Of a stretch of DNA of 64,000 nt, positions 9,208-16,873 are shown piece by piece. The stretch covers positions 62,001-126,000 of the forward strand of contig CAYXBA010000002.1 in the NCBI GenBank assembly GCA_964463135.1, written 5' to 3'. The position numbers and the translations under genes were made by a program. How positions within the stretch are numbered: position 1 is the first letter of the stretch; each line of letters begins with the position of its first letter. The notes beneath the pieces were generated by a model that did not search any database, had not been told where the DNA came from, and saw only the letters and a program-made list of their open reading frames with translations. This DNA is from UBA6898 sp964463135. Its GTDB lineage: Bacteria > Nitrospirota > Thermodesulfovibrionia > Thermodesulfovibrionales > UBA6898.

Positions 9208-10693
9208 GCCGCTCGTCTTTACAGTTGACGTCCGGCTTCCGCATCCGTCGGCTTACGACAAGACAGCGGATGCCGAGCGTCTGAAAAAAGCGCTCACCGA
9301 AGCGGGGCTCTCTCCTGTATCTATTCCGCTCAATCTTCTGCGAAGAATTCCGGAAGAACTGAGAAAAAATGCCTTTTCTCTGCCCATGGTTATAGGACGG
9401 GATGAACATGGGTTCAGGGTCCTTGATATCGGCCGGGATAAAATATACGGCATAGCCCTGGATATCGGGACCACGACGCTCGAATGTGCGCTCTTTGAGC
9501 TCGAGGACAGGAAAATGCTTGAGGTTGCCGAGACGGGGAACCCCCAGCTGCATTTTGGCGCAGACGTGCTCTCACGCGCCCAGATGGCAATGGCCGGCAA
9601 GGGGGCAGCACTGACCGAGTCATTAAGAAATGGCGTGAACAGCCTTGTCCTTGACGTCTGCAGAAAATGCGGAATCCGGCGTGAAGACGTCTATGCAATG
9701 ACCATAGCCGGCAACACGATCATGTCCCATTTTATTCTTGGTCTGGATGTCCGGAATATTCCGATCGCTCCGAACACGCCGGTAATAAACAATGCTGTCT
9801 TCTGCTCTGCCGGAGAGACAGGCATTGATATCAATCCGGCTGCAACGGTCTATGTCCTTCCCAATGCAGGAAGTTATGTCGGGGGCGATATCATAAGCGG
9901 CATGATCAGCATGGAACTTCACGAACAGGAAGAGCCGGTGCTGTTCATGGATGTCGGCACAAATGTGGAGATCACGCTCGGCTGCAAAGACTGGATCATG
10001 GTCGGCGCCGGAGCTGCAGGTCCCGCTCTTGAAGGGGGTGTGGCTGATATCGGCAAAAAGGCAGAAACGGGCACGATCAACCGCGTGGCGATCGATCGCA
10101 TGAGCCGGGAGCCTAAACTGACTGTTATAGGCGGCGGTGAGCCTGACGGCATCTGCGGGTCAGGGCTTATCGACCTTGTTTCCGAGCTCTATGCATCAGG
10201 TATTATCGATCAGGCAGGCAAGTTCAGCAGCCACGAAAAGCATGTCGTCGTACGAGAAGGGGTGCCTGCTTATCAGCTCTGGAACACCCGGGGGCGGGAG
10301 CTGTTTTTTACTGAACACGAGCTGCAGAATTTTCTTCGCTCCAAAGCGGCCATGTTCGCCTTCCTGTACGTCTTTCTGCGCATGGTCGGCATGAGGATAT
10401 CCGATATCGGGAAGATTTATATATCCGGTGCCCTGGGATGCGGCATTGATATCGAGAGTGCGGTGAATATCGGCATGCTCCCAGATATTCAGAGGGACAA
10501 GATCGTGATGATCGGCAATTCTTCCCTGAAAGGGGCTTCGATGATCCTTGTTGACGGTTCACTGATAAAGGCAGTCGAACAGATCCACTCCCTGATCACG
10601 TACCAGGAGATGAGCGAGGATGCGGACCTGCTGAATGTCCTCCAGGGGGCGCTCTTCATCCCGCATACGGACCCGGAGATGCTCAGGGGATAG
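9197..10693 (+). CDS. ASKHA-domain protein, RACo-like corrinoid activator family (DUF4445)
   Basis: 498 aa. An ATP-binding ASKHA fold with phosphate-1 loop ALDIGTTTLECALF at about residues 88-101, AGNTIMSH, MDVGTNVEI and GGGEPDGICGSGLIDL. This resembles the C-terminal part of reductive activators of corrinoid proteins (RACo/RamA). The usual N-terminal 2Fe-2S ferredoxin domain is absent, replaced by about 80 residues without a cysteine cluster, so any electron donor must be separate. The start codon lies inside the moeA-like gene (11-nt overlap), implying translational coupling. A methyltransferase or corrinoid substrate protein would be expected but is not in the window. Confidence 0.82.
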   Translation: MSHRPLVFTVDVRLPHPSAYDKTADAERLKKALTEAGLSPVSIPLNLLRRIPEELRKNAFSLPMVIGRDEHGFRVLDIGRDKIYGIALDIGTTTLECALFELEDRKMLEVAETGNPQLHFGADVLSRAQMAMAGKGAALTESLRNGVNSLVLDVCRKCGIRREDVYAMTIAGNTIMSHFILGLDVRNIPIAPNTPVINNAVFCSAGETGIDINPAATVYVLPNAGSYVGGDIISGMISMELHEQEEPVLFMDVGTNVEITLGCKDWIMVGAGAAGPALEGGVADIGKKAETGTINRVAIDRMSREPKLTVIGGGEPDGICGSGLIDLVSELYASGIIDQAGKFSSHEKHVVVREGVPAYQLWNTRGRELFFTEHELQNFLRSKAAMFAFLYVFLRMVGMRISDIGKIYISGALGCGIDIESAVNIGMLPDIQRDKIVMIGNSSLKGASMILVDGSLIKAVEQIHSLITYQEMSEDADLLNVLQGALFIPHTDPEMLRG

Positions 10694-10699
10694 GGAAGC

Positions 10700-11215
10700 T
10701 TATTCCTGTTTTTTGCTTTTTTTTACGTAGCGTGCGAATTCCTGCTCGAAGTGATTGCTGAATAATCCTGTTCCTATCTGTTCCCTGATGCTGTTGAGTG
10801 GCCAGAATCTAACCTCGTCGATCTCCTCTGTATTAAAATGGATCTCTTCCTCTGAGATACAGGTGAATGTGCTCACCAGTTCGGACTCGCGATGATTCGT
10901 GAACAGATAACTGTACAGGAATTGAAGCTCAGGTGCTGCGATACCCAATTCTTCTCTCATTTCGCGGACCGCTGCAGCATGAACATCCTCTCCTGGATTG
11001 ACATGGCCTCCGACCGAGGTGTCCCATCTGCCCGGCGCTATATCCTTGCTCATCGAACGTTTTTGAAGCAGCAGGTCGCCCTTCGTATTGAACACCAGTA
11101 TATGGACTACACGATGGATAAGGGAAGGGTTGGCATGGATTTCCGAGCGGGGGGCAAGGCCGATCACCCGGCCTTCAATGTCGAGTATTTCGAAGATCTC
11201 ACTGCCAGAGGACAT
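10700..11215 (-). CDS. Nudix hydrolase
   Basis: About 171 aa. A complete Nudix box (GHVNPGEDVHAAAVREMREELG) fits Gx5Ex7REUxEExGU, so it should be a Mg-dependent hydrolase of a nucleoside-diphosphate-linked compound. The N-terminal layout (EIFEILDIEGRVIG...) resembles the YfcD/IPP-isomerase-like Nudix group. A longer frame begins at 11245 inside the upstream gene. ATG 11215 lies 1 nt after that gene's stop (TGATATG) with AGAAGAG ahead of it and is preferred. It is co-transcribed with the PilZ gene. The substrate is unknown. Confidence 0.85.
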   Translation of the reverse strand: MSSGSEIFEILDIEGRVIGLAPRSEIHANPSLIHRVVHILVFNTKGDLLLQKRSMSKDIAPGRWDTSVGGHVNPGEDVHAAAVREMREELGIAAPELQFLYSYLFTNHRESELVSTFTCISEEEIHFNTEEIDEVRFWPLNSIREQIGTGLFSNHFEQEFARYVKKSKKQE

Positions 11216-11216
11216 A

Positions 11217-11900
11217 TCAGCTCTTCTGTTCTGCCCTGCCGGCAATAAAAGAATCGATGCCTTTCCTGAATTCGGGATCGAGATAACGGAAGCGGACCCC
11301 GTAGCGCGGGGTATCAGCGTTCTGATCGACGCGCATCACCTCAGCGTCAGTAACGATTTTTCCAAAGCCGGGCAGGAAAAAAGAACACGACAAAAGATCG
11401 CCCTTTTCGAGCCGCTTTTCCGACTCGATCATGAGACCTGTTGCACTGATATCGTGAGATGAGCAGAAGAAAGATTCATTTGCCATATTGCCCTTGATCG
11501 AGATCCTGATGAGGACACGATAGCTCTGCCGCTGTGGTATGGAAAGGAGTTTGGTTACTTTATCCGTCAGTTCAGCCGAACGGAAAGGCTTCACGATATA
11601 GGCATTGGCGCTGCATTGTGTCGCGCGCTTTATGCAGTCAGGTTCGTTATTGCAGGTTATGATGATAGAGACCTGACGGAGTTCTGAATTCTTTCGTATA
11701 GAGGAACAGAGTTTGTCCCCGGCCATGTCAGGAAGCTCAAGGGATACCAGCATGAGATCAACCCGTTGGGCCTGATGAACTGCGAGGGCCTCCTGACCCG
11801 TTGATGCAGTAAACAGTTCAAAGCTCACTCTGTTGAGGATCGTCTTCTCACGTTCGAGCAGGTCCTCAAGATTATCGACAATAAGGATCTTTTTTCTCAT
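11217..11900 (-). CDS. Receiver-like domain plus PilZ domain protein
   Basis: 227 aa. Residues 1-120 form a CheY-like fold, but the phospho-acceptor aspartate is replaced by S53 (LVSLELPD); K103 is retained. Phosphorylation is therefore unlikely. Residues about 125-222 are a PilZ domain with RQSYR followed by SSHDISATG, matching RxxxR and DxSxxG, so cyclic di-GMP binding is expected. It is followed at once by a Nudix gene. TAAAAT lies 6 nt before the ATG, suggesting a leaderless mRNA. Likely a c-di-GMP effector with a pseudo-receiver. Confidence 0.85.
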   Translation of the reverse strand: MRKKILIVDNLEDLLEREKTILNRVSFELFTASTGQEALAVHQAQRVDLMLVSLELPDMAGDKLCSSIRKNSELRQVSIIITCNNEPDCIKRATQCSANAYIVKPFRSAELTDKVTKLLSIPQRQSYRVLIRISIKGNMANESFFCSSHDISATGLMIESEKRLEKGDLLSCSFFLPGFGKIVTDAEVMRVDQNADTPRYGVRFRYLDPEFRKGIDSFIAGRAEQKS

Positions 11901-11906
11901 GGAGCA

Positions 11907-11912
11907 ATTTTA
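11907..11912 (-). promoter_or_regulatory. -10 box of the receiver-PilZ gene, leaderless layout
   Basis: On the minus strand TGG-TAAAAT is followed by six bases and then the ATG at 11900. With transcription starting 6-7 nt after the box there is almost no 5' UTR. No good -35 is visible; the TGn extension may compensate. Confidence 0.5.
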
Positions 11913-12025
11913 CCACGAAGCGATCCAAAATTTACGCATGCCGGGCAAGAAAGAGTTAAAGTAAAAAATTGACTATCACCTCTAACATGCCGATAAGACG
12001 CAGCGATTGACTCTGAGGGAGTTCC

Positions 12026-12745
12026 GTGCTAACATGTATTATGCTTAAAACGGCGGTGGTCATCTGTTCCCTTTTCCTGTCTGTTACAAGTGTTTCCGCA
12101 GACATCTATAAATATGTGGATGAAAACGGTGTTGTCTGCTTCACGGATGCTCCTTATGGCAAGAAAATGCAGCAGGTCATCACTGAAAAGAAAGTGCGGA
12201 AGACAGAACAGGCAGCTTCGCCGGTTGTACTACCGAAAGACTATTCCCAGTATATCCACAAGGCCGCCTCAAAATACGATCTCGAGCCTGATCTGATCAA
12301 GGCAGTTATTAAGACCGAGTCGAATGGCAACCATCGGGCTGTTTCGCGGAAGGGCGCGATAGGCCTTATGCAGCTCATGCCGTCTACAGCAAGCGATATG
12401 AATGTTTCAAATCCCTATAATCCTGAAGAGAATATAGAGGGTGGGACCCGCTACCTGAAATATCTCCTGGAGAGGTTCAATGGGAACATGACCCTTGCAC
12501 TTGCTGCATATAATTCGGGACCTAAGACTGTCGAGAAATACGGCAATGTTCCTCCCATTGATGAGACGCGGCAGTATGTGAAGAGGATTATGAATCTCTA
12601 TAACGGCAAAAAGAATTATGCTTTTTCTGATGTAAGCTCTGCTCCCCGCGAAAAAACTACCACAATCTATAAGGTTCTGCTTGAGGATGGGACCATCCTC
12701 TTTACGAACGCTACGCTCCAAAAAAGCAATAAGACCAGGCTGTAG
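12026..12745 (+). CDS. Soluble lytic transglycosylase-like protein with DUF4124
   Basis: 239 aa, exported. Signal peptide about 1-25. A DUF4124 segment follows (IYKYVDENGVVCFTDAP), then an SLT/goose-lysozyme-type domain with catalytic glutamate in IKTESNGNHRAVS and the conserved GLMQLMPSTA and ALAAYNSGP motifs. It cleaves peptidoglycan glycan strands to 1,6-anhydro products in the periplasm. GTG 12026 is chosen because GAGGGAG is 4-5 nt upstream; ATG 12041 has no such site. The stop is directly followed by the nadA ATG. Confidence 0.9.
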   Translation: MLTCIMLKTAVVICSLFLSVTSVSADIYKYVDENGVVCFTDAPYGKKMQQVITEKKVRKTEQAASPVVLPKDYSQYIHKAASKYDLEPDLIKAVIKTESNGNHRAVSRKGAIGLMQLMPSTASDMNVSNPYNPEENIEGGTRYLKYLLERFNGNMTLALAAYNSGPKTVEKYGNVPPIDETRQYVKRIMNLYNGKKNYAFSDVSSAPREKTTTIYKVLLEDGTILFTNATLQKSNKTRL

Positions 12746-13732
12746 ATGTCAGCAGATTTCTCCGCCCTTCGGGATCAGATTCTGAGGTTCAAGCAGGAAA
12801 AGCGCGCAATCATCCTGTCTCATAACTATCAGCGAGACGAGGTGCAGGAGATAGCTGATTTTGTCGGTGACTCCCTTGAGCTTTCCCGTATAGCGGCTAC
12901 CAGGGACTGTGACATGATCGTCTTCTGCGGTGTTCACTTCATGGCAGAAAGTGCCTCGATCCTTTCCCCGGACAAGACCGTCCTTCTGCCGGAGATAGAT
13001 GCGGGCTGTCCTATGGCGGACATGATCAGTGCTGATGCGCCGAGGCCGGTGAGAACGAGCTTCCCGGGTTTTGAGAACCCTCCTGCCTATGTCTATCCCC
13101 CTGAGTACTCACTGAAGGACATAAAAAAGGCATATCCCGGTGTACCTGTTGTTGCCTATGTGAACACGACCGCTGCGGTCAAGGCAGAGAGCGATATCTG
13201 CTGCACCTCAGCCAATGTTGTGAAGGTCATTGATTCTCTGCCGGGGGACACGGTCATCTGCGTCCCGGACAAGAATCTCTCGATGTGGGCTGCCAGGAAC
13301 ACGAAGAAAAAGGTCATTGCCTGGGATGGGTACTGCAATATTCACGAACGGGTAACGGTAAAGGATCTGCAGGATGCCCGAACGGAACATCCAGAGGCCG
13401 TGGTGATGGCCCATCCTGAGTGCCGTATCGAGGTGCTCGAAATGGCCGATCACGTCACCAGCACATCGGGCATGCTCAGGTTCGCCCAGGCATCGTCAGC
13501 AAAGGAGTTTGTTGTAGGCACTGAGATCGGGCTCATGTACCGTCTTCGCAGGGAGAATCCGGACAAGACATTTTATGCCCTTAGGAAGGACATGGTCTGT
13601 CCGAACATGAAGAAGACCACCCTCCAGAGTGTTCTGAGGGCCTTTCAGGAAGAGACTTACGTCGTTAAGGTCCCGGAAGATAGACGCATCAGGGCAAAGA
13701 AGGCTCTCGATAGGATGCTTGAAGTTGTATGA
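12746..13732 (+). CDS. nadA: Quinolinate synthase NadA
   Basis: 328 aa. Condenses iminoaspartate with dihydroxyacetone phosphate to quinolinate in de novo NAD synthesis. The three conserved 4Fe-4S cysteines are in DAGCPMAD, DICCTSANV and MVCPNMKK; SHNYQRDEVQ and MAHPEC motifs are intact. The length is usual for the short bacterial type. It begins one base after the lytic transglycosylase stop (TAGATG), so it is probably read from the same transcript. nadB and nadC are not nearby. The oxygen-sensitive cluster fits an anaerobic lifestyle but does not prove it. Confidence 0.96.
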   Translation: MSADFSALRDQILRFKQEKRAIILSHNYQRDEVQEIADFVGDSLELSRIAATRDCDMIVFCGVHFMAESASILSPDKTVLLPEIDAGCPMADMISADAPRPVRTSFPGFENPPAYVYPPEYSLKDIKKAYPGVPVVAYVNTTAAVKAESDICCTSANVVKVIDSLPGDTVICVPDKNLSMWAARNTKKKVIAWDGYCNIHERVTVKDLQDARTEHPEAVVMAHPECRIEVLEMADHVTSTSGMLRFAQASSAKEFVVGTEIGLMYRLRRENPDKTFYALRKDMVCPNMKKTTLQSVLRAFQEETYVVKVPEDRRIRAKKALDRMLEVV

Positions 13733-13825
13733 GTTAGCAGGCAATCAGGTTGTTTAGGCCTTTAGACTGAAGTTTGATATACATGCATTACAGACTTAAT
13801 ACCTGCAGACTAATCACCTAAGACG

Positions 13826-14971
13826 ATGACTCCCCTTGAACAGAAGATCGCTGAACGGATAACCAGGGAAGGGCCCATCACCTTTGAGTCATACATGGAT
13901 ATGGCACTGTATGATCCAGAGTTCGGGTATTATGCTGCCTGGGGACAACGGATCGGCAGAGAAGGGGATTTCTACACCAGCTCGCATCTTCACCCGGTAT
14001 TCGGTTCCATGATCGGCAAGCAGATCGAAGAGATGTGGGTATTGATGAATTCTCCTGAGACATTCACGATCATTGAGATGGGCGCAGGAGAGGGATATGT
14101 CTGCAAGGATATGTTCGATTACCTGGCGCGCAGGGGAAAAGAGGAACAGGGGAGAACTGGCAGTTTTTATCGCGGCCTGCAATATGTGATCGTGGAGAGG
14201 AATGAGCTTCAGCGTAACCGCCAGCAGGAACATCTGAAAGAATATATCGGAAAGATACGCTGGATCGCCGATATCCGGGAAGCAGGATTGATCAGGGGCT
14301 GCATATTTTCGAACGAGCTTCTTGATGCATTCCCTGTGCATCTGGTCAGGATGGAAGACCGCCTCAAAGAGGTATATCTCAGCCATGACGGCAGCAGTTT
14401 TCATGAGCAGGCGGGAGATCTCTCGACAGATGATATTGCACGCTATTTCAGTGATGCGGGGATCGAACTGGAGAGCGGGTATACCACGGAAGTGAATCTG
14501 CGCATTCGTGACTGGCTCCGGGATATCGACTCTGTTCTCGAAAACGGGTTTCTTTTTACCATAGATTATGGCCACCCCGCAGAAGAATATTACAGCGAGG
14601 ACAGGAACAGGGGAACGCTCCTCTGTTACCACAACCACGAATTGGGCGAAGACCCCTATGTACATGTCGGCGATCAGGACATGACCTGCCATGTGAACTT
14701 CTCATCGGTCAGGCGCTGGGGCGAGGAGATAGGATTGAAGGCCTTGGGCTACTGCGGTCAGGGATCATTTCTTCTTGCCATGGGCATTGACCAGGAGATT
14801 GCCAGGCTTGCTGAGACTTCGAAGGATTATCTTTTTGAGCTGGCACGGATCAAAAAACTATTTCTGCCGCAGGGCATGGGCGATTCACACAAGGTGCTGA
14901 TACAGTATAAGGGCAGTGAGCTGCCAATACTGCAGGGGTTTTCTATGCGGAACCAGCTGCGGTCTTTGTAA
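13826..14971 (+). CDS. MidA/NDUFAF7-type SAM-dependent methyltransferase
   Basis: 381 aa, DUF185 family. Recognisable features: RITREGPITFESYMDMALYDPEFGYY at the N-terminus, EMGAGEG SAM loop, FSNELLDAFPVH and FTIDYGHPAEEYY. In mitochondria the homologue methylates an arginine of the NDUFS2 subunit of complex I; the bacterial role is not established. Its 3' end overlaps by 29 nt the convergent minus-strand gene. No strong ribosome-binding site precedes the ATG. Confidence 0.88.
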   Translation: MTPLEQKIAERITREGPITFESYMDMALYDPEFGYYAAWGQRIGREGDFYTSSHLHPVFGSMIGKQIEEMWVLMNSPETFTIIEMGAGEGYVCKDMFDYLARRGKEEQGRTGSFYRGLQYVIVERNELQRNRQQEHLKEYIGKIRWIADIREAGLIRGCIFSNELLDAFPVHLVRMEDRLKEVYLSHDGSSFHEQAGDLSTDDIARYFSDAGIELESGYTTEVNLRIRDWLRDIDSVLENGFLFTIDYGHPAEEYYSEDRNRGTLLCYHNHELGEDPYVHVGDQDMTCHVNFSSVRRWGEEIGLKALGYCGQGSFLLAMGIDQEIARLAETSKDYLFELARIKKLFLPQGMGDSHKVLIQYKGSELPILQGFSMRNQLRSL

Positions 14972-15719
14972 AACGGCTGATATTTTTCATGGACCGGATC
15001 ACATTATCCGGAGAATGGGCCTCTATGGTATGGATGCAGTCCCTGTTCTTCAGGAGAAGGAAGAATTTCCCGAAATTAAAGGTCCCTTCGCCAACAGGCA
15101 GATGCTGATCTGATGACCGGTCATTGTCGTGGAGGTGAAGCTCCAGGATATACGGGTTCAATGCCTCCATCCAGTCCTCAAGCCGCATGGTCGAGAAGAG
15201 GTTGCAATGGCCTGTGTCAAAACAGATGCCGAAGTTTTCCGAGTTCATCTGCTCCATAAGCATCTTCAGGTTTGACGGTTCATCCTCAAAAATATTTTCA
15301 ATCGCCAGTTGAACGCCCATATCTGATGCGCGTCTGTTAAGCGGCTGCCAGGTGAGAAGGCTCATTTCGAGCCACCAGAGTGGCTTTAGCGCATACCGCC
15401 ATTTCTCATATCCTGAATGGCAGACAATCGCCTTTGGCTGCAGGATCTCCGCGACATCGAGTACATGATTGAATCTCTTCATGGTTGCTTCCCTGACAAG
15501 TGAGTCAACCGCGCCCGGCGAAAGGTCCATGAAGGGCGCATGAAAGGAGAGGGAAGGGTTGTGGTCAAGGAGTTCCCTGGCTTTTCGGACATCGTTCATG
15601 TTCAGGGAATCGAGCACCTCGCCGGAAAAATACAACTCAAGGTTCAGGGATCTCTCCCTGATGAGCTCGAGATGCTCGGCAAGTCTGTTGAACGGGACGT
15701 GAACGTGAGGGGAGATCAC
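14943..15719 (-). CDS. Sugar phosphate isomerase/epimerase-like TIM barrel protein
   Basis: 258 aa, xylose isomerase-like/AP endonuclease family 2 fold. Metal-binding positions seem present: AIENIF (glutamate), CFDTGHCN (aspartate, histidine), ELHLHDND (histidines) and TIEAHS (glutamate). The substrate cannot be predicted. GTG start overlapping the upstream FmdB-like stop (GTGA), so the two are translationally coupled. The 3' end overlaps the convergent methyltransferase gene by 29 nt. Confidence 0.82.
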   Translation of the reverse strand: MISPHVHVPFNRLAEHLELIRERSLNLELYFSGEVLDSLNMNDVRKARELLDHNPSLSFHAPFMDLSPGAVDSLVREATMKRFNHVLDVAEILQPKAIVCHSGYEKWRYALKPLWWLEMSLLTWQPLNRRASDMGVQLAIENIFEDEPSNLKMLMEQMNSENFGICFDTGHCNLFSTMRLEDWMEALNPYILELHLHDNDRSSDQHLPVGEGTFNFGKFFLLLKNRDCIHTIEAHSPDNVIRSMKNISRFTKTAAGSA

Positions 15720-16048
15720 TCTTCCTTCTTCTGCGATTTTGATGGTTCAGGTTTTGATGTGGTTTTTGTCTCTGTGCTTGCCGAGCTGGTTGTCTTTTCT
15801 TTCTTGTGCTCCTTCTTCTCTGTGCCATCACTCTTGTCAGCAGCTTCTTTTTTGCTGCTCTTGCGGTTCTTGTCCCCGTAGTCAGTCACATACCATCCCG
15901 AGCCCTTCAGCACAAAAGAGGTGCTCGATATCAGCTTCTTCATATTCCCGCCGCAGCTGGGACAGATGGTCAGGGGTTTCTCCGTGATCTTCTGCATGAT
16001 CTCGTGATGTTTTCTGCATTTCTCGCATTTGTACTCATAAATCGGCAT
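15716..16048 (-). CDS. FmdB-like zinc ribbon protein
   Basis: 110 aa. The N-terminal FmdB-type ribbon MPIYEYKCEKC has zinc cysteines C8, C11, C29 and C32. Then comes SSTSFVLKGSGWYVTDYG, typical of the family, and a long Lys/Glu/Ser/Thr-rich, likely disordered tail. The family was named from a proposed formamidase regulator; its true function is unknown. It is coupled to the downstream isomerase-like gene by a GTGA overlap. Confidence 0.88.
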   Translation of the reverse strand: MPIYEYKCEKCRKHHEIMQKITEKPLTICPSCGGNMKKLISSTSFVLKGSGWYVTDYGDKNRKSSKKEAADKSDGTEKKEHKKEKTTSSASTETKTTSKPEPSKSQKKEE

Positions 16049-16142
16049 ACCTTAATACCTCCAAAGCTTAGCTAACTCTTTAATATAACGGAATAATTAA
16101 GCTTTGGTCAACGAATCGGCACACGCTCCGAGAGCGTTTGGT

Positions 16143-16148
16143 TATAAT
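16143..16148 (+). promoter_or_regulatory. -10 box of coaE, leaderless layout
   Basis: TTTGGT-TATAAT followed by five bases and the ATG at 16154. No Shine-Dalgarno fits in that space. The -35 is weak. Confidence 0.55.
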
Positions 16149-16153
16149 TAAGT

Positions 16154-16810
16154 ATGTTTGTTGTGGCACTTACCGGAAATTACGGCATGGGCAAGAGCTC
16201 AGTGACAGCACTGTTCCAGAAATGCGGTGCCTGCACGCTTGACAGCGATGTGATCGTTGCAGGCCTGTTGCAGAAAAAGGCGGTCATTGAAAAGATCAGG
16301 ATGCTGCTCGGCCCTGATGTAGTGCAAGGGGATCAGAGTCTCAATAAGGCCGTCGTTGCAGATATCATTTTTCACAATAAAACCGCGCGAAGGAAACTGG
16401 AGGCCTTGCTGCACCCTCTTGTTTTTCAGGCAATGAAATCCTCAATAAAGAAGCTCAAGGCAGGTACTATTGCCCCTCCCTTGAGCGGAGGGGATGGCGA
16501 AGTATGCGGCCTTAATACACTGAATAATAACTGTATCGTGGTCGTAGAAGTGCCGCTGCTGTTCGAAGGCGGGTTCCAAAAACGGTTCGACCGGACTATC
16601 GCTGTGTACACCAGCCAGAAGACTGCCCTTGCCAGGCTCAAGAAGAAAGGAATTTCCCGTAAGGACGCCCTTGCACGGCTCCATACGCAGATGGACATCA
16701 GGCAGAAGAAGCGCCTCGCTGACTATGTAATAGACAATAATGGAACAAAAGCGCAGACCATGGCCCAGGTCAAAAAAGTTTTTAAGGCATTGATTGAAGA
16801 AGAGGCTTAG
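16154..16810 (+). CDS. coaE: Dephospho-CoA kinase
   Basis: 218 aa. Phosphorylates the 3'-hydroxyl of dephospho-CoA, the last step of CoA synthesis. P-loop GNYGMGKSS (8-16), LDSDVIV, LLHPLVF, VVEVPLLFEGG and the C-terminal DYVIDNNG are all in place. About 20-25 residues (roughly 104-126) between the LHPL helix and VVEVPLLFE have no counterpart in E. coli CoaE as I recall it; they are encoded by DNA containing a palindrome (16473-16493). The frame is kept and the catalytic motifs are intact, so the enzyme is probably active. Confidence 0.92.
   Translation: MFVVALTGNYGMGKSSVTALFQKCGACTLDSDVIVAGLLQKKAVIEKIRMLLGPDVVQGDQSLNKAVVADIIFHNKTARRKLEALLHPLVFQAMKSSIKKLKAGTIAPPLSGGDGEVCGLNTLNNNCIVVVEVPLLFEGGFQKRFDRTIAVYTSQKTALARLKKKGISRKDALARLHTQMDIRQKKRLADYVIDNNGTKAQTMAQVKKVFKALIEEEA
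16473..16493. repeat. Inverted repeat inside coaE
   Basis: CCCCTCC at 16473-16479 and its exact complement GGAGGGG at 16487-16493, separated by 7 nt. It lies in the segment encoding an extra loop of CoaE. It resembles a small dispersed palindromic element that landed in frame, though other copies cannot be checked here. Confidence 0.55.
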
Positions 16811-16873
16811 TAGTCAGCCCTGTTGAGGCTGAGGAGAAGTTGTATCAATGATGGGTAGTTAACGTAAGCACGG

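Noticed and set aside
13889..14692. Minus-strand 267-codon ORF
   Set aside because: Antisense to the MidA-type methyltransferase, whose motifs are clear; no recognisable domain.
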